A stretch of 64,000 nt of DNA from an uncultured Roseobacter sp. (GCA_947501635.1 CANMWT010000007.1:124001-188000), one strand, 5' to 3'. Counted from the stretch's first letter, positions 25,614 through 37,336 are shown. The notes: generated by a model from the sequence alone, not told the origin. A program made the numbers and translations.

Positions 25614-27908
25614 CTATCCACATTTTGAATATCCGCAGGATCCGCAGGTCATACAGCCCTCGACCATCCGCAAGTCATACTGCCCACAACTGCTGCATGC
25701 TTGCCCGCGCTGCCCCTCCAGCCCGACGACCTCGGCCTGCGGATCGCTTTTCAGCCCCATGCCCTCGCCTGCGATAAAGCCGGTGGCGATCATATGTTGC
25801 TCGATCACACCGCCGATGGCCGCAAGGATCGAAGGGATGTACTTACCCTGCATCCATGCACCACCCCGCGGGTCAAACACCGCCTTCAGTTCTTCCACGA
25901 CAAAGGAAACGTCTCCGCCGCGCCGGAACACCGCCGAGATCATCCGCGTGAGCGCCACGGTCCAGGCAAAGTGCTCCATGTTCTTGGAGTTGATGAAGAC
26001 CTCGAAAGGACGCCGGTGCCCGTTCAGCACGATATCGTTTATCGTAATATAAAGCGCGTGCTCACTGTCAGGCCATTTGACCTTGTAGGTATTGCCTTCA
26101 AGCTCGCTGGGCCGGTCCAGCGGTTCGGACATGTAAATCACATCGCCATGGGGTTGCTGAGGTTCGGCATCCGAAGTTGTGATGACCTCGGGGGACTGCT
26201 CCTTGGGTTTATCCTCCGACACACTCAACACCGATCCCGTCACCGCGTTGGGCCGGTAGGTGGTGCAGCCTTTGCAGCCGGTATCCCACGCCTCCATGTA
26301 GACGTCCTTGAACGCGTCAAAGGAGATGTCTTCGGGGCAGTTGATCGTCTTGGAAATCGACGAATCCACCCATTTCTGCGCCGCCGCCTGCATCTTCACA
26401 TGCTCCAGTGGCGCCAGCGTCTGGGCGTTGACGAAGTAGTCGGGCAGCTCTTTGTCCCCAAACTTTTCGCGCCACAGCTGCACGGCGTAGTCCACCACTT
26501 CTTCCTCAGTGCGCGATCCGTCTTTCTGCAAAACCTTGCGGGTGTAGGCATAGGCGAAAACAGGTTCAATCCCGGAAGACACATTCCCGGCATAGAGGGA
26601 AATCGTCCCGGTGGGCGCGATCGATGTCAGCAAGGCATTGCGGATGCCGTGGGCGCGCACGGCCTCGCGCACGTCCTCATCCATCGCCTGCATCGTCCCC
26701 GAGGCAAGGTACGCCTCTGCGTCAAAGAGTGGGAACGCGCCCTTCTCCTTCGCCAATTGTACCGACGCCAGATAGGCGGCGCGGGCGATAGCGTGCAACC
26801 AGCGGTCGGTCTGACGCGCCGCATCGTCTGACCCATAGCGCAGCCCAACCATCAACAACGCATCAGCAAGACCCGTCACGCCCAGTCCGATCCGCCGCTT
26901 GGCCTGCGCCTCAAGCGCCTGTGCCTCCAGCGGGAATTTCGAGGCATCCACCACATTGTCCATCATCCGAACAGCTGTGGCGACCAGATCATTCAAAGCG
27001 TTTTCGTCCAGTGAAGCTGCATCCTCGAAAGGGTCACGGACCAGTCGCGCCAGATTGATCGAGCCCAGCAGGCAGGCTCCATAAGGCGGCAAGGGTTGCT
27101 CGCCGCAGGGGTTCGTTGCGGCGATGGTTTCGCAGTAGTTCAGATTGTTGGCCTGATTGATGCGGTCGATAAAGATCACACCAGGCTCGGCATAGTCATA
27201 GGTCGCCTGCATGATGCGGTTCCACAGGTCACGGGCCTGCACCGTGCGATACACTTTGCCGTCAAAGACAAGATCCCATGACCCGTCCGCCTTGACCGCC
27301 TCCATAAAGGCGTCTGTCACCAGCACGGACATGTTGAACATGCGCAGCCGCGCCGGATCCGACTTTGCCGCGATAAAGGCTTCAATGTCGGGGTGATCGC
27401 AGCGCATGGTCGCCATCATCGCTCCGCGGCGCGACCCGGCAGACATGATGGTGCGGCACATCGCGTCCCAGACATCCATGAACGACAAGGGCCCTGACGC
27501 ATCCGCCGCAACCCCGGCAACACCTGCCCCTTTGGGACGTATCGTCGAGAAATCATAGCCGATGCCGCCGCCCTGCTGCATGGTCAGCGCGGCCTCTTTC
27601 AACATGTCAAAGATGCCGCCCATGCTGTCAGGTACGGTGCCCATCACAAAACAGTTGAACAGCGTGACAGAGCGCGCCGTCCCGGCACCCGCAGTGATCC
27701 GCCCCGCCGGCAGATACTTGAAATCTGCCAGCGCGTCATAGAATTTGCCTTCCCACTGCGCCGGGTCTTTCTCCACCCGTGCAAGGTCAGTGGCAATGCG
27801 CCGCCACGTGTCTTCGACGGTTTGATCAATGGGCGTGCCATCCGCTTCCTTGAAGCGGTACTTCATATCCCAGATTTGTTCAGCGATAGGGGCGGCAAAG
27901 GCTGACAC
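25614..27908 (-). CDS. nrdJ: Class II (adenosylcobalamin) ribonucleotide reductase
   Basis: Converts ribonucleotides to deoxyribonucleotides using adenosylcobalamin, independently of oxygen. The 764-residue protein has LPAGRITAGAGTARSVTLFNCF, the active-site block NPCGEQPLPPYGACLLGSINL, SAPTGTISL-type loop TSIAPTGTISLYAGNVSSGIEP and a C-terminal cysteine-rich tail (CSSC, CMTCGSCGYSKC) that probably binds zinc and relays electrons. I prefer GTG 27908, which has AGGAG nine bases upstream; GTG 27914 is too close to it. No cobalamin riboswitch fits in the short upstream region, where an inverted repeat (27930-27953) lies instead. No other ribonucleotide reductase appears in the window. Confidence 0.95.
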   Translation of the reverse strand: MSAFAAPIAEQIWDMKYRFKEADGTPIDQTVEDTWRRIATDLARVEKDPAQWEGKFYDALADFKYLPAGRITAGAGTARSVTLFNCFVMGTVPDSMGGIFDMLKEAALTMQQGGGIGYDFSTIRPKGAGVAGVAADASGPLSFMDVWDAMCRTIMSAGSRRGAMMATMRCDHPDIEAFIAAKSDPARLRMFNMSVLVTDAFMEAVKADGSWDLVFDGKVYRTVQARDLWNRIMQATYDYAEPGVIFIDRINQANNLNYCETIAATNPCGEQPLPPYGACLLGSINLARLVRDPFEDAASLDENALNDLVATAVRMMDNVVDASKFPLEAQALEAQAKRRIGLGVTGLADALLMVGLRYGSDDAARQTDRWLHAIARAAYLASVQLAKEKGAFPLFDAEAYLASGTMQAMDEDVREAVRAHGIRNALLTSIAPTGTISLYAGNVSSGIEPVFAYAYTRKVLQKDGSRTEEEVVDYAVQLWREKFGDKELPDYFVNAQTLAPLEHVKMQAAAQKWVDSSISKTINCPEDISFDAFKDVYMEAWDTGCKGCTTYRPNAVTGSVLSVSEDKPKEQSPEVITTSDAEPQQPHGDVIYMSEPLDRPSELEGNTYKVKWPDSEHALYITINDIVLNGHRRPFEVFINSKNMEHFAWTVALTRMISAVFRRGGDVSFVVEELKAVFDPRGGAWMQGKYIPSILAAIGGVIEQHMIATGFIAGEGMGLKSDPQAEVVGLEGQRGQACSSCGQYDLRMVEGCMTCGSCGYSKCG

Positions 27909-27929
27909 GTGCACTGTCTCCTACATCAG

Positions 27930-27953
27930 TTGTCCACAGCTTCCTGTGGAGAA
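27930..27953. promoter_or_regulatory. Inverted repeat with two DnaA-box-like 9-mers upstream of nrdJ
   Basis: TTGTCCACA (27930-27938) and TGTGGAGAA (27945-27953, reverse complement TTCTCCACA) each differ from the consensus TTATCCACA by one base and point at each other. They form 10-bp arms with one mismatch and a 4-nt spacer (CTTC). The site is 22 bp upstream of the nrdJ start, in the region shared with the divergent DUF1489 gene. It could be a DnaA-binding site or an mRNA hairpin before the ribosome-binding site. Confidence 0.5.
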
Positions 27954-27999
27954 AACACAAAGCATTGAGGGTTTCAAAACCGGAGCTACAATATACGGC

Positions 28000-28449
28000 A
28001 TGAACAAACAGAATCAAAGCGTCAATAGCGTGCACCTCATCAAACTGTCTGTCGGGACTGAAAACATCGACGACCTTGCCGCGTGGCAGGCCACAAAACG
28101 CGCCCAGACACCCGAAGGTTTGCCGCGTCACGTCACCCGCATGTGGCCCAAGCGCGAAGCGGAAATCCTCAACGGGGGCTCGATCTACTGGGTCATCAAA
28201 GGCGTGATCCAGTGCCGCCAGAAAGTCGTCCGGCTGGATGAATACATCGGGCAGGACGGGATCCGTCGCTGCGCCATCGTACTCGACCCAGTGCTGGTCC
28301 GCACCCAGACCAGCCTTAAACGCCCGTTTCAGGGGTGGCGTTATCTTTCATTTCAGGACGCGCCCCCCGACTTACCCGCCGGCAGAGCAGCAGAAGACCC
28401 GCTGCCCGTCGAACTCAACCGCGCCCTTGCCGAAATCGGCGTCCTGTGA
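28000..28449 (+). CDS. DUF1489 family protein
   Basis: A 149-residue soluble protein matching the alphaproteobacterial DUF1489 family: VHLIKLSVGTENIDDLAAWQ, then HVTRMWPKREAEIL, GGSIYWVIKGVIQCRQKV and RPFQGWRYLSFQDAPPDL. Function is unknown. It diverges from nrdJ. The ATG at 28000 lacks a close ribosome-binding site; a GTG at 28030 directly before HLIKL would match the usual family start, so the first ten residues are uncertain. Confidence 0.88.
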   Translation: MNKQNQSVNSVHLIKLSVGTENIDDLAAWQATKRAQTPEGLPRHVTRMWPKREAEILNGGSIYWVIKGVIQCRQKVVRLDEYIGQDGIRRCAIVLDPVLVRTQTSLKRPFQGWRYLSFQDAPPDLPAGRAAEDPLPVELNRALAEIGVL

Positions 28450-28453
28450 ACTG

Positions 28454-29146
28454 TCAACCCTCGACCCGGGCCACCAGTTCAGCCACCACCTGCCGTTCGT
28501 CCGCCGTCACCTTTGCGTTGCGGCTGCGCCAAAGCGTCGCCTGAGACCGCAGGATAGGCCCGTCACTGAGAACTTTGAGGTGATTGGCCCGCAATGTCTC
28601 GCCGCTTGAAGTAATATCCGCAATCGCCTCGGCGGTTTCATTCGCCACGGTGCCTTCGGTCGCGCCCTGACTGTCGACCAGGGCATAGTCCGCAACACCG
28701 CCGTGACGCAGGTACTCGCGCACAAGCCGGTGATACTTGGTGGCAATGCGCAGCCGTAGCCCGTGGGTCTGGCGAAACGCGGTCGCCACCGCGTCCAGAT
28801 CATCCAGTGTCTCCACATCGACCCAGGCCATTGGCACCGCCAGCACCAGATCGGCAAATCCAAAACCCAACTCCCGCACCGGCTCCACCTGCTGCTCCCA
28901 CAGAGGCAGTTTTTCCTGTACAAGATCAGTGCCCGTCACACCGAAGTTGATACGTCCCGCGGCAAGCTCCCGCGGTATCTCACCCGCGGACAAAAGGATC
29001 AGGCTGACGCCTTCCACCCCGTCCACAGCCCCGGCGTATTCGCGGTCGGACCCGGTGCGCGACAGGGTGATGCCGCGTGCGCCGAACCAGTCAAAGGTCT
29101 TTTCCATCAACCGCCCCTTGGAGGGCACACCCAGCCTGACCGTCAT
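28454..29146 (-). CDS. hisG: ATP phosphoribosyltransferase, short form
   Basis: Catalyses the first step of histidine synthesis, joining ATP and PRPP. At 230 residues it is the short form, which lacks the C-terminal regulatory domain and needs HisZ. The blocks LGVPSKGRLMEKT, VTGTDLVQEK, RIATKYHRLVREYL (PRPP loop neighbourhood) and LVDSQGATEGTVANETAEAIADI are present. It overlaps the hisZ stop by 4 bp (ATGA). Confidence 0.96.
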   Translation of the reverse strand: MTVRLGVPSKGRLMEKTFDWFGARGITLSRTGSDREYAGAVDGVEGVSLILLSAGEIPRELAAGRINFGVTGTDLVQEKLPLWEQQVEPVRELGFGFADLVLAVPMAWVDVETLDDLDAVATAFRQTHGLRLRIATKYHRLVREYLRHGGVADYALVDSQGATEGTVANETAEAIADITSSGETLRANHLKVLSDGPILRSQATLWRSRNAKVTADERQVVAELVARVEG

Positions 29147-30228
29147 TGGCTCGCCTCCAACTGGACGATCAGATCGGGCCGCAGCACACCGCCCACCGCC
29201 GGAATGGCCGCGTCATCATCGCCCAGACGCTGTGTCAACGCATCGTACCGCCCCCCTGTAGCCAACGGTGGCAGATCGGGGCGCTGCGCGCTGTAAAACC
29301 CAAAGACAAAACCGTCATAGTATTCCATAGACGTGCGTCCATAGCTGGCCTCGAAGGGCAGCGCATCAACATCAACCCCCCGCGAAGCCAATGCCTCGGT
29401 CCGCGCCGCCAGCCGCGACACAGCGCCGGAGATATTTGGCATATCCATGGCAAGATCAGACAGCTGCTGATGCGCGAAGGGCAGCATCTCGCGCACGCCC
29501 AGCAACGCATCGAGCAAATCAACCTCTCCGGCCGCAATCGGCGGTTCTGCTGCATCAGCCCGCAACACGTCAATGCGCTGGTCAATCTCGGACTGCCGAC
29601 GCCGCCCGATCAGCGGTGCCTTGCACGGGGCGGCTTTGCCCTCGATCAGGGCGATGCGCTGCTCGGATGGGCGCACCCGCCCCGCATAGCGGTCCAGCAG
29701 ACCTCGAAAACGGCGCGGGCGCCAGATATGGCGCAACAAGGCCGCTTTGCGCGCGTCGCTGGTCTGCAACCCCCGCACTGCCGCCATCAGGATACCAATA
29801 TCCCCTGTCGCCGCGCGCAGTTTCAGATGCGCCACGGCCTGCGCAAAAAGGGCAAAGACCTCGGCATCTGCCGCCGCGACATTCGCACGGTCAAACACCT
29901 CAAAGCCCACCTGCAGATATTCGTTTGCACGCGACGGGTCGTGCTCCTGCCGACGGAAAACTTCGCCCGAATAGGTATAGCGCGCGGGCTCGGCACCATC
30001 AGCCATATGCATCTGCACCACCGGCACCGTAAAGTCAGGCCGCAGCATCTGTTCACCGCGCAGCGCATCGGACGTCACATAGGCACGGGCGCGGATTTCC
30101 TCGCCATAAAGATCCAGCAGCGTATCCGCCGGCTGCAATACTGGCGTTTCCACAACCTGTGCGCCCGCCTCTTCAAAGCCTGCACGCAAGGCTGCAGCGC
30201 GGGCAAGAACCTGCGACGGGCTGGTCAT
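29143..30228 (-). CDS. hisZ: ATP phosphoribosyltransferase regulatory subunit
   Basis: A 361-residue histidyl-tRNA-synthetase-like protein without synthetase activity that activates short HisG and confers histidine feedback. It keeps the class II fold: [62 protein letters not shown], and a degenerate C-terminal end. The length, adjacency and ATGA overlaps with both hisS and hisG support HisZ over a second HisS. Confidence 0.94.
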   Translation of the reverse strand: MTSPSQVLARAAALRAGFEEAGAQVVETPVLQPADTLLDLYGEEIRARAYVTSDALRGEQMLRPDFTVPVVQMHMADGAEPARYTYSGEVFRRQEHDPSRANEYLQVGFEVFDRANVAAADAEVFALFAQAVAHLKLRAATGDIGILMAAVRGLQTSDARKAALLRHIWRPRRFRGLLDRYAGRVRPSEQRIALIEGKAAPCKAPLIGRRRQSEIDQRIDVLRADAAEPPIAAGEVDLLDALLGVREMLPFAHQQLSDLAMDMPNISGAVSRLAARTEALASRGVDVDALPFEASYGRTSMEYYDGFVFGFYSAQRPDLPPLATGGRYDALTQRLGDDDAAIPAVGGVLRPDLIVQLEASQ

Positions 30229-31727
30229 TTGTCGCGCCCGTGCAGCGCGAGAATTTCGCGCACTTTCGCAACCAGCTCGCCGCGCGGCACCTCAAACTGG
30301 CTGGGACGGTCCTTCCATTCCTCAAGGGTCGCACTCTCCGCCATCTGTGCACCGAGGATCAGGTCTTTGATCTGGATGACGCCTTTTTCCTTCTCGTCGC
30401 CCCCCTCGATGACGGCCACGGGGCTGTCGCGACGGTCCGCATATTTCAACTGGTTGCCAAAGTTCTTGGGATTACCCAGATAGACTTCGGCACGGATACC
30501 CGCCTGCCGCAACTCGGCCACCATCGCCTGATAATCCGCCATGCGGTCCCGGTCCATCACCGTGACGACGACGGGGCCTTGTGTATCGTCCTGCAGCCGG
30601 CCCTTGGCATGGAGGGCGGCCAGCAACCGGTCAACCCCGATGGAGACACCTGTCGCTGGCACCTCTTGTCCGGTGAACCGTTTCACCAGATCGTCATAGC
30701 GCCCGCCGCCGGCAACAGACCCGAACTGCCGCTTGCGCCCCTTTTCGTCAAAAATTTCAAAGGTCAGCTCGGCCTCGTAGACCGGGCCGGTGTAGTAACC
30801 CAGACCGCGCACGACTGACGGGTCAATCTCGATCCGGTCCGGGCCGTACCCGCCGGCATCCAGCAGGCTTTCGATTGTCTCCAACTCGTCGACACCCTGC
30901 GTTCCCACAGTGGAGCCCGCAACCAGCGCCCGCAACCGCGCGACCGTCTCTGCGCCCGTGTCCCGCTTGGCCTGCATAAAGCCCATCACCACATCGGCCT
31001 GTTCCGCCGACAGCCCTGCGCCTTCGGTAAAGTCGCCACTTTCGTCTTTGCGGCCTTCGCCCAGCAGCGCGCGGACACCCTCAGGCCCCAGCCGGTCCAG
31101 CTTGTCGATGGCACGCAGAACGATCCCGCGTTCGTGCTCTTTGTCGTCACCGGCAAGGCCCGCGACCTCCAGCACACCGTTGAGCACCTTACGGTTATTG
31201 ACACGCACCACATAGTCGCCGCGCTCGATCCCGACCGCTTCCAGACAGTCTGCCAGCATCGCACAAATCTCAGCATCCGCAGCCACTGACGGCGCGCCAA
31301 CCGTGTCCGCATCACATTGGTAAAACTGGCGAAAACGCCCCGGCCCTGGCTTTTCGTTGCGCCAGACCGGCCCCATCGCATAGCGGCGGTAGGGCGTGGG
31401 AAGATCGTTGCGGTGCTGAGCATAGACGCGTGCAAGTGGCGCTGTCAGGTCATAGCGCAGTGCCAGCCAGTCGCCCTTGCCGCTCTCGTCATCCTCCTGC
31501 CAGGCGAAAACACCCTCGTTCGGGCGGTCAACGTCGGGCAGGAACTTTCCCAGCGCTTCGACTGTTTCCACGCCTGAGCTTTCCAGCGCGTCAAAGCCGT
31601 ACCGATGATAGACAGCCGCAATCGCATTAAGCATCTCTGCGCGCTGCGTGACCTCTGCACCGAAGTAGTCGCGGAAGCCTTTGGGCGTCTGCGCCTTGGG
31701 GCGGGGTGTCTTTTTGGGCTTGGCCAT
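30225..31727 (-). CDS. hisS: Histidyl-tRNA synthetase
   Basis: Charges tRNA-His. The 500-residue class II synthetase has motif 2 [20 protein letters not shown], the histidine-binding [14 protein letters not shown], motif 3 [15 protein letters not shown] and a C-terminal anticodon-binding domain (about 400-495). Start ATG 31727 ([10 protein letters not shown]..) is chosen; the frame runs about 93 codons further upstream without a family match. It is the first gene of hisS-hisZ-hisG. Confidence 0.96.
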   Translation of the reverse strand: MAKPKKTPRPKAQTPKGFRDYFGAEVTQRAEMLNAIAAVYHRYGFDALESSGVETVEALGKFLPDVDRPNEGVFAWQEDDESGKGDWLALRYDLTAPLARVYAQHRNDLPTPYRRYAMGPVWRNEKPGPGRFRQFYQCDADTVGAPSVAADAEICAMLADCLEAVGIERGDYVVRVNNRKVLNGVLEVAGLAGDDKEHERGIVLRAIDKLDRLGPEGVRALLGEGRKDESGDFTEGAGLSAEQADVVMGFMQAKRDTGAETVARLRALVAGSTVGTQGVDELETIESLLDAGGYGPDRIEIDPSVVRGLGYYTGPVYEAELTFEIFDEKGRKRQFGSVAGGGRYDDLVKRFTGQEVPATGVSIGVDRLLAALHAKGRLQDDTQGPVVVTVMDRDRMADYQAMVAELRQAGIRAEVYLGNPKNFGNQLKYADRRDSPVAVIEGGDEKEKGVIQIKDLILGAQMAESATLEEWKDRPSQFEVPRGELVAKVREILALHGRDK

Positions 31728-31861
31728 GAGAGGTCCCTTGGGCTGGTCGGTTCGCGCGCGGTCTAGCGGAAGTGGACACGGCAGACAAGGCGCGAGCGCT
31801 GCACACTTTATCGCCGCAGCCGGGCGTGCTAGGACCAGACCCGCACCAAAAAGGCAGAGCC

Positions 31862-32056
31862 ATGCAAGAGCTGGAAGAAAAGTTGGCCCATCTGATCCGC
31901 ACCGTGGACGATCTATCGGACGTCGTGGCCCGTCAGGAAAGTGAGATCGCGACCCTGACGCGCCGTGTCCATATGCTGATGCAGCGCGAAGGCGAGCGTG
32001 ACGCACAAGGCTCGGGCGGCATTGTGCTGGGCGACGAACGCCCGCCTCACTACTGA
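31862..32056 (+). CDS. slyX: SlyX family protein
   Basis: A 64-residue protein with the heptad-rich N-terminus of SlyX ([20 protein letters not shown], then [20 protein letters not shown]), predicted to be coiled coil, and the family C-terminal ending PPHY. The role of SlyX is not known. The ATG at 31862 is chosen because family members begin here. It diverges from hisS and converges with dnaE. Confidence 0.88.
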   Translation: MQELEEKLAHLIRTVDDLSDVVARQESEIATLTRRVHMLMQREGERDAQGSGGIVLGDERPPHY

Positions 32057-32077
32057 CCGGTACCCCCGCGCGGCGCG

Positions 32078-35000
32078 CTAAATGTCCTGCACTTCAACCA
32101 CACCGCTCAGCGATTTGATCGCGCCTTTGATCTGCGGGTTCACGGCGAACTGCTGACCCAGGTCAATCTCGACCTCACCCGGCAGGTCCGGATCCATAAG
32201 ACACAACTGCACCGGGCCACGGCCCGATTTGCGGGCGGCCTGTTGTGCGCCTTCCAGCACGGTCGCGACAGCGGCAATTGCCTCTGGTGCCTCGACAAAC
32301 ACCTTGAGCCCTGCGCCTCCCACGTCCGCCACCGCCATATCGGCCGGATTGACCGACCGGCCCAAAAGCTTGAGCTGATCCGCCTCCATCGTCGCTTCGA
32401 CCGCAACCAAAACCTTCGATCCCGTCTCCAGATGATCACGCGCCGCCTCCAACGTGTCTGAAAACAGAGTGACCTCATACGCACCAGTCGGATCCGAGAG
32501 CTGCGCAAAGGCAAACCGATTGCCCCTTGCAGACTTCCGCTCCTGCCGTCCGGCGACAACACCGGCCAGACGCGCATTCATCGCACCGCGCTCGCTCACC
32601 TTTTCGGTCAGCTCGTCCAGCGTCAGGAAGGGCATGCCCCGATCACCGCCGTGCTTGCGCTTCAGCGGCGCCATGTAATCGTCGAGCGGATGGCCAGACA
32701 GATAGAACCCCACCGCCTTGAACTCCTCGCTCAACCGCTCTGCGGGCAACCAGTCGTCCACAGGGGGCAAACGTGGCTCCGGCAAGTCATCCCCCGCCTC
32801 GCCAAAAAGCGATACCTGATTGGACGCCTTCTGCTCAAAAATCGCAGCTGAATACCCCGCCAACGCATCCAGCGCGCCGAAAACCCGCCGTCGGTTCGGA
32901 TCCAGCTGGTCAAAAGCCCCCGACCGCGCCAGCATTTCAAGCGGGCGCTTACCCACCCGTTTCAGATCAACCCGCCGCGCCAGATCAAAGAGCGTGGCAA
33001 AGGGCTTGTCCGGGCTCTGCGGATCTGAGGGGTCGGCGCGGCGCCCCTCGGTCACCAGCTTCATCGCTTCCACACCTACGTTTTTGAGCGCGCCCAAAGC
33101 ATATACCAAAGCACCGTCCACCACTTTGAACGTAGCGTCCGACCGGTTCACGCAAGGCGGCACCCAAGGCAACTCCAGCCGCTTGCGCACCTCCTCGAAG
33201 TAAACGGCCAGCTTGTCAGTCAGATGGATGTCGCAGTTCATCACACCGGCCATGAACTCCACTGGATGGTTGGCCTTCAGCCACGCGGTCTGATAGCTGA
33301 CGACCGCGTAAGCCGCGGCATGGCTTTTATTGAACCCATAGTTGGCAAATTTCTCCAACAGGTCGAAAACCTCGCGGGCCTTGTCTGCATCCACCCCATT
33401 CGCCACAGCGCCCTTTTCGAACTTGGGGCGCTCCTTGGCCATCTCTTCGGCAATCTTCTTGCCCATGGCACGACGCAGCAGGTCCGCGCCGCCAAGGCTG
33501 TAACCCGCCATGACCTGCGCAATCTGCATCACCTGCTCCTGATAAACGATAATACCCTGAGTTTCCTCAAGAATATCGTCAATCAGCGGGTGAACTGACG
33601 CCCTTTCCCGCTGCCCGTTCTTGACCTCGCAATAGGTCGGGATGTTCTCCATCGGACCGGGACGGTACAGCGCGACCAAAGCCACAATATCCTCGATGCA
33701 GGTGGGTTTCATACGCTTGAGCGCATCCATCATGCCCGAGCTTTCAACCTGAAACACCGCCACCGTTTTGGCCGCAGCATACAACCTGTAGGATGCCTCG
33801 TCATCGAGCGGGATCGCATTGATATCGTTCTCTGTGCCGGCCGCAGGAGTATACAGCTCCGTCCCATCCGCTGCGATGTGCAAGGGCCGGCCCGCTGCGT
33901 TTATCTGCTCGACCGCGTTCTGGATCACGGTCAGCGTCTTTAGCCCGAGAAAGTCGAACTTGACCAAGCCGGCCTGCTCGACCCACTTCATGTTGAACTG
34001 TGTCGCCGGCATGTCCGAACGCGGATCCTGATAAAGCGGTACCAGCGCATCGAGCGGGCGGTCACCAATCACAACACCCGCCGCATGGGTCGACGCATTC
34101 CTCAGCAAACCCTCAACTTGCTGGCCATAGTCCAGCAAGCGCGCCACGACCTCTTCGTTCCTGGCTTCTTCACGCAGCCGCGGCTCATCGGCCAGAGCCT
34201 TCTCGATGGACACGGGCTTGACCCCTTCCACCGGTATCATCTTGCTCAGCCGGTCCACCTGCCCGTAAGGCATCTGCAGAACACGGCCGATATCGCGCAC
34301 CGCCGCCTTGGACAACAACGCGCCGAAGGTGATGATCTGGCCCACCTTGTCGCGACCGTATTTCTCCTGCACATAGCGGATCACTTCCTCTCGGCGGTCC
34401 ATGCAAAAGTCGATGTCAAAGTCCGGCATGGAAACACGTTCAGGGTTCAAAAACCGCTCAAACAGCAGGTTGTAGCGCAAGGGGTCAAGATCGGTGATCG
34501 TCAACGCATAGGCGACCAGACTGCCCGCACCCGACCCGCGACCGGGCCCTACCGGAATGCCCTCATCCTTGGCCCATTTGATAAAATCGGCCACAATCAG
34601 GAAATACCCCGGGAATCCCATGCGCTCGATGATGCCCAGTTCGAAATCAAGCCGCTGTGTATACGCGTCCACGCTCGCCGCATGCGGAATGACCGCCAGT
34701 CGCGCCGCCAGACCCTCATGTGCCTGCCGCCGCAATTCATCGATCTCGTCATCGGCAAACTTAGGCAGAATGGGATCCCGCCTATAGGCCTGAAACGCGC
34801 AACGCCGCGCAATCTCCACTGTGTTCTCAATCGCTTCAGGCAAATCCGCAAAAAGCGTCACCATCTCGGCCTGTGACTTGAAGTAGTGCTGATTGGTCAG
34901 GCGCCGACGCGCGTCCTGCTGGTCCACATAGGCACCATCGGCGATACAGATCAGCGCGTCATGCGCCTCATACATCGTTGCATCGGGAAAATAGACGTCA

Positions 35001-35629
35001 TTCGTCGCCACAAGGGGAATGTCCATGGCATAGGCCATTTCAACAAATCCCCGCTCGGTCACCCGCTCGACCTCGGGCTGGCCACTTTCTCCCGGATGGC
35101 GCTGTAACTCCATGTAAAGCCGGTCACCAAAAGCCGCGCCAAGCCGCGCGACAAGCGCTTCGGCGGCCGGCAACTGGCCAGCCTGCACCAATCGGCCCAC
35201 CGGCCCGTCTGGCCCCCCCGTCAGACATATCACATCGGCGGAATGCCGCTCCAACTCCTCCAGTGTGACCTGAGGCAGCGCACCGCCCTTATCGACATAA
35301 AGACAGGTGTTAAGTTTCATCAGATTTTCATAACCCGCCTCGCTCTGGGCCAGCAAAACCACCGGTGCGGGATCACTCGGACGCTCGCCAGGCCGCGGTG
35401 TCACATAGGCCAGATCAACCTGACACCCCAGAATGGGCTGAACGCCAGCACCCGACAACGCAACCGAGAACTCCAGCGCTGCGAACATATTGTTGGTATC
35501 GGTCAACGCCAAAGCAGGCATTTCAGCGTCGCGGCACAGACCGGCCAGCTTTTTCAGACGCAAAGCCCCTTCCAGTAAGGAATATTCCGAATGGGTGCGC
35601 AGGTGAATGAATCGGGGGGCGTTGCTCAT
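32078..35629 (-). CDS. dnaE: DNA polymerase III alpha subunit
   Basis: The replicative polymerase subunit, 1183 residues, of DnaE1 type. In order: an N-terminal PHP domain ([16 protein letters not shown]), the palm with the catalytic aspartates in [16 protein letters not shown], the fingers with [16 protein letters not shown] and [21 protein letters not shown], a helix-hairpin-helix region (about 850-910) and a C-terminal OB fold (about 1010-1080). The upstream 300 bp, shared with xdhA, hold its promoter. Confidence 0.97.
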   Translation of the reverse strand: MSNAPRFIHLRTHSEYSLLEGALRLKKLAGLCRDAEMPALALTDTNNMFAALEFSVALSGAGVQPILGCQVDLAYVTPRPGERPSDPAPVVLLAQSEAGYENLMKLNTCLYVDKGGALPQVTLEELERHSADVICLTGGPDGPVGRLVQAGQLPAAEALVARLGAAFGDRLYMELQRHPGESGQPEVERVTERGFVEMAYAMDIPLVATNDVYFPDATMYEAHDALICIADGAYVDQQDARRRLTNQHYFKSQAEMVTLFADLPEAIENTVEIARRCAFQAYRRDPILPKFADDEIDELRRQAHEGLAARLAVIPHAASVDAYTQRLDFELGIIERMGFPGYFLIVADFIKWAKDEGIPVGPGRGSGAGSLVAYALTITDLDPLRYNLLFERFLNPERVSMPDFDIDFCMDRREEVIRYVQEKYGRDKVGQIITFGALLSKAAVRDIGRVLQMPYGQVDRLSKMIPVEGVKPVSIEKALADEPRLREEARNEEVVARLLDYGQQVEGLLRNASTHAAGVVIGDRPLDALVPLYQDPRSDMPATQFNMKWVEQAGLVKFDFLGLKTLTVIQNAVEQINAAGRPLHIAADGTELYTPAAGTENDINAIPLDDEASYRLYAAAKTVAVFQVESSGMMDALKRMKPTCIEDIVALVALYRPGPMENIPTYCEVKNGQRERASVHPLIDDILEETQGIIVYQEQVMQIAQVMAGYSLGGADLLRRAMGKKIAEEMAKERPKFEKGAVANGVDADKAREVFDLLEKFANYGFNKSHAAAYAVVSYQTAWLKANHPVEFMAGVMNCDIHLTDKLAVYFEEVRKRLELPWVPPCVNRSDATFKVVDGALVYALGALKNVGVEAMKLVTEGRRADPSDPQSPDKPFATLFDLARRVDLKRVGKRPLEMLARSGAFDQLDPNRRRVFGALDALAGYSAAIFEQKASNQVSLFGEAGDDLPEPRLPPVDDWLPAERLSEEFKAVGFYLSGHPLDDYMAPLKRKHGGDRGMPFLTLDELTEKVSERGAMNARLAGVVAGRQERKSARGNRFAFAQLSDPTGAYEVTLFSDTLEAARDHLETGSKVLVAVEATMEADQLKLLGRSVNPADMAVADVGGAGLKVFVEAPEAIAAVATVLEGAQQAARKSGRGPVQLCLMDPDLPGEVEIDLGQQFAVNPQIKGAIKSLSGVVEVQDI

Positions 35630-35929
35630 GGCGAAATGCTACCCCAGACCCGCAATCAGAGCCCAGCCCAAATCCGCAGACCATCAGCAAAAAAGCCCGA
35701 AAGAGGCCACCGGCATATGAAAATGTGGCCGGAACACCCTGCCCGCAGCACAAGAGCAACGCGCGTTTTTTCGGCACGCCGTACCACCGCCACGCGACGC
35801 TTCGACCTTTTTACTTGCCAGCCGGAAACACCGCGCGTAGCCTCGGTTGCGGACTGACCGTCTGCGTTCTACGCCGCATCGAACGCAAGACAATCCAAAG
35901 GTCTGGGGTAAGGCGGTGGATCAAACCTG
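35630..35929. other. Intergenic region between divergent dnaE and xdhA
   Basis: This 300-bp stretch holds no convincing gene. It must contain promoters for dnaE (leftward) and the purine cluster (rightward). The only structure noted is a weak stem (GGCCAC at 35707-35712 and GTGGCC at 35725-35730) followed on the minus strand by a T-run (complement of 35689-35694); it might stop transcripts entering dnaE from upstream. No clear operator was seen. Confidence 0.55.
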
Positions 35930-37336
35930 ATGAACATTACGTTTCGCCTCAACGGAGAAACTGTGTCCTTGAGCAACGTCGCTCCGACAACCACACTGCT
36001 TGACTGGCTGCGCGACACCCGCGGGCTCACCGGAACGAAAGAAGGATGTAACGAAGGAGACTGTGGCGCCTGTACGGTCATGGCAACGGACGAAACCGGA
36101 GCCCGCGCTCTCAATGCCTGCATCCTGTTTCTCCCCCAGATTAACGGCATGGCAATACGTACAGTCGAAGGTATCGCGGCACCCGACGGTACGCTGCATC
36201 CGATGCAACAAGCCATGATTGACCAACATGGCAGCCAGTGCGGCTTCTGCACACCCGGCTTTGTCGTCTCCATGGCAACAGCACACCTTAACGGCGCGAC
36301 TAATTACGACACCGAACTGGCCGGCAACCTGTGTCGTTGCACAGGCTATGCACCAATCATCCGCGCCGCAGAACAGGCGCAACATGAGGCTGTGCCAGAT
36401 CACATGCACGACACTCCTGTTCCAAATGGTCCAAATACCGCCGGGGGAAAAGCCGCAGGCTTTGGGGGCGGGCAGCCCCCGCTGTGGGTGCAACCCACCT
36501 CTTCGGACGAACTTGCCGCATGGTACAGCGCGCACCCGACCGCAACCCTGATAGGTGGTGCAACAGACGTAGGCCTGTGCGTCAACAAGGACTTTCGCGA
36601 CCTCGGCCCGATTGCTTTCCTCAACCGCTGCGCCGACCTCGCCACTGTGACCGTGTCAGAGAGCGAAATCCGCATTGGTGCGGCCGCGACCCTCACCGCC
36701 CTGCGCCAGTCTTTGGGCCCATTGCATCCATCGTTGGCGACCCTCATTGACAGATACGGGTCGGTGCAGGTTCGCAACGCCGCCACCATCGGCGGCAATA
36801 TCGCCAACGGATCTCCCATCGGTGACGGCCCGCCTGCCCTGATCGCTCTGGGTGCCACACTTCACCTGCGCATGGCAGACGAACGCCGCCAGATGGCCCT
36901 CGAAGACTTCTTCCTGGACTACGGCAAACAAGACCGCCGCCCCGGCGAGTTCGTCGAGTTCATCACCCTACCCCGGCAACCGGATCGCTTGAAATGCTAC
37001 AAACTGTCAAAACGCTTTGATCAGGATATCTCCGCCGTCTGCGGGTGCTTCTCGATCACTGTGGAAAACGACCTCGTCCGAGAGGCGAGAGTGGCCTTTG
37101 GCGGCATGGCTGGCGTGCCCAAGCGGGCGGAAAAGGCCGAAGCCGCGCTGCGCGGTGCCTCTTGGTCAGAAAAGACAGTCCGCGGCGCCATGTCCGCGCT
37201 GGACGCAGATTTCACCCCGTTAAGCGATATGCGTGCCTCGGCGAACTACCGCATGACGAGCGCGCGGAATATGCTCTGGCGTTATTGGCTGGAGGACAAC
37301 GGCACAACGGTTTCGGTACGCGAGGTATCGGTATGA
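35930..37336 (+). CDS. xdhA: Xanthine dehydrogenase small subunit (Fe-S/FAD)
   Basis: Carries electrons from the molybdenum subunit to NAD+. The 468-residue protein has an N-terminal [2Fe-2S] ferredoxin domain (C40, C45 and C48 in [14 protein letters not shown]), a second [2Fe-2S] domain ([12 protein letters not shown] and [12 protein letters not shown]), then an FAD domain with [16 protein letters not shown] and [20 protein letters not shown]. It is the first gene of the rightward purine cluster; its stop overlaps the xdhB start (ATGA). Confidence 0.96.
   Translation: MNITFRLNGETVSLSNVAPTTTLLDWLRDTRGLTGTKEGCNEGDCGACTVMATDETGARALNACILFLPQINGMAIRTVEGIAAPDGTLHPMQQAMIDQHGSQCGFCTPGFVVSMATAHLNGATNYDTELAGNLCRCTGYAPIIRAAEQAQHEAVPDHMHDTPVPNGPNTAGGKAAGFGGGQPPLWVQPTSSDELAAWYSAHPTATLIGGATDVGLCVNKDFRDLGPIAFLNRCADLATVTVSESEIRIGAAATLTALRQSLGPLHPSLATLIDRYGSVQVRNAATIGGNIANGSPIGDGPPALIALGATLHLRMADERRQMALEDFFLDYGKQDRRPGEFVEFITLPRQPDRLKCYKLSKRFDQDISAVCGCFSITVENDLVREARVAFGGMAGVPKRAEKAEAALRGASWSEKTVRGAMSALDADFTPLSDMRASANYRMTSARNMLWRYWLEDNGTTVSVREVSV

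Noticed and set aside
25614-25622. DnaA-box-like CTATCCACA at the nrdJ stop codon
   Set aside because: A single 8-of-9 match is expected roughly a dozen times in a window of this size on both strands, and it is not in a promoter.
27909-27999. Cobalamin riboswitch before the B12-dependent nrdJ
   Set aside because: The gap to the divergent gene is about 90 bp and contains no B12-box-like conserved core; only the inverted repeat was seen.
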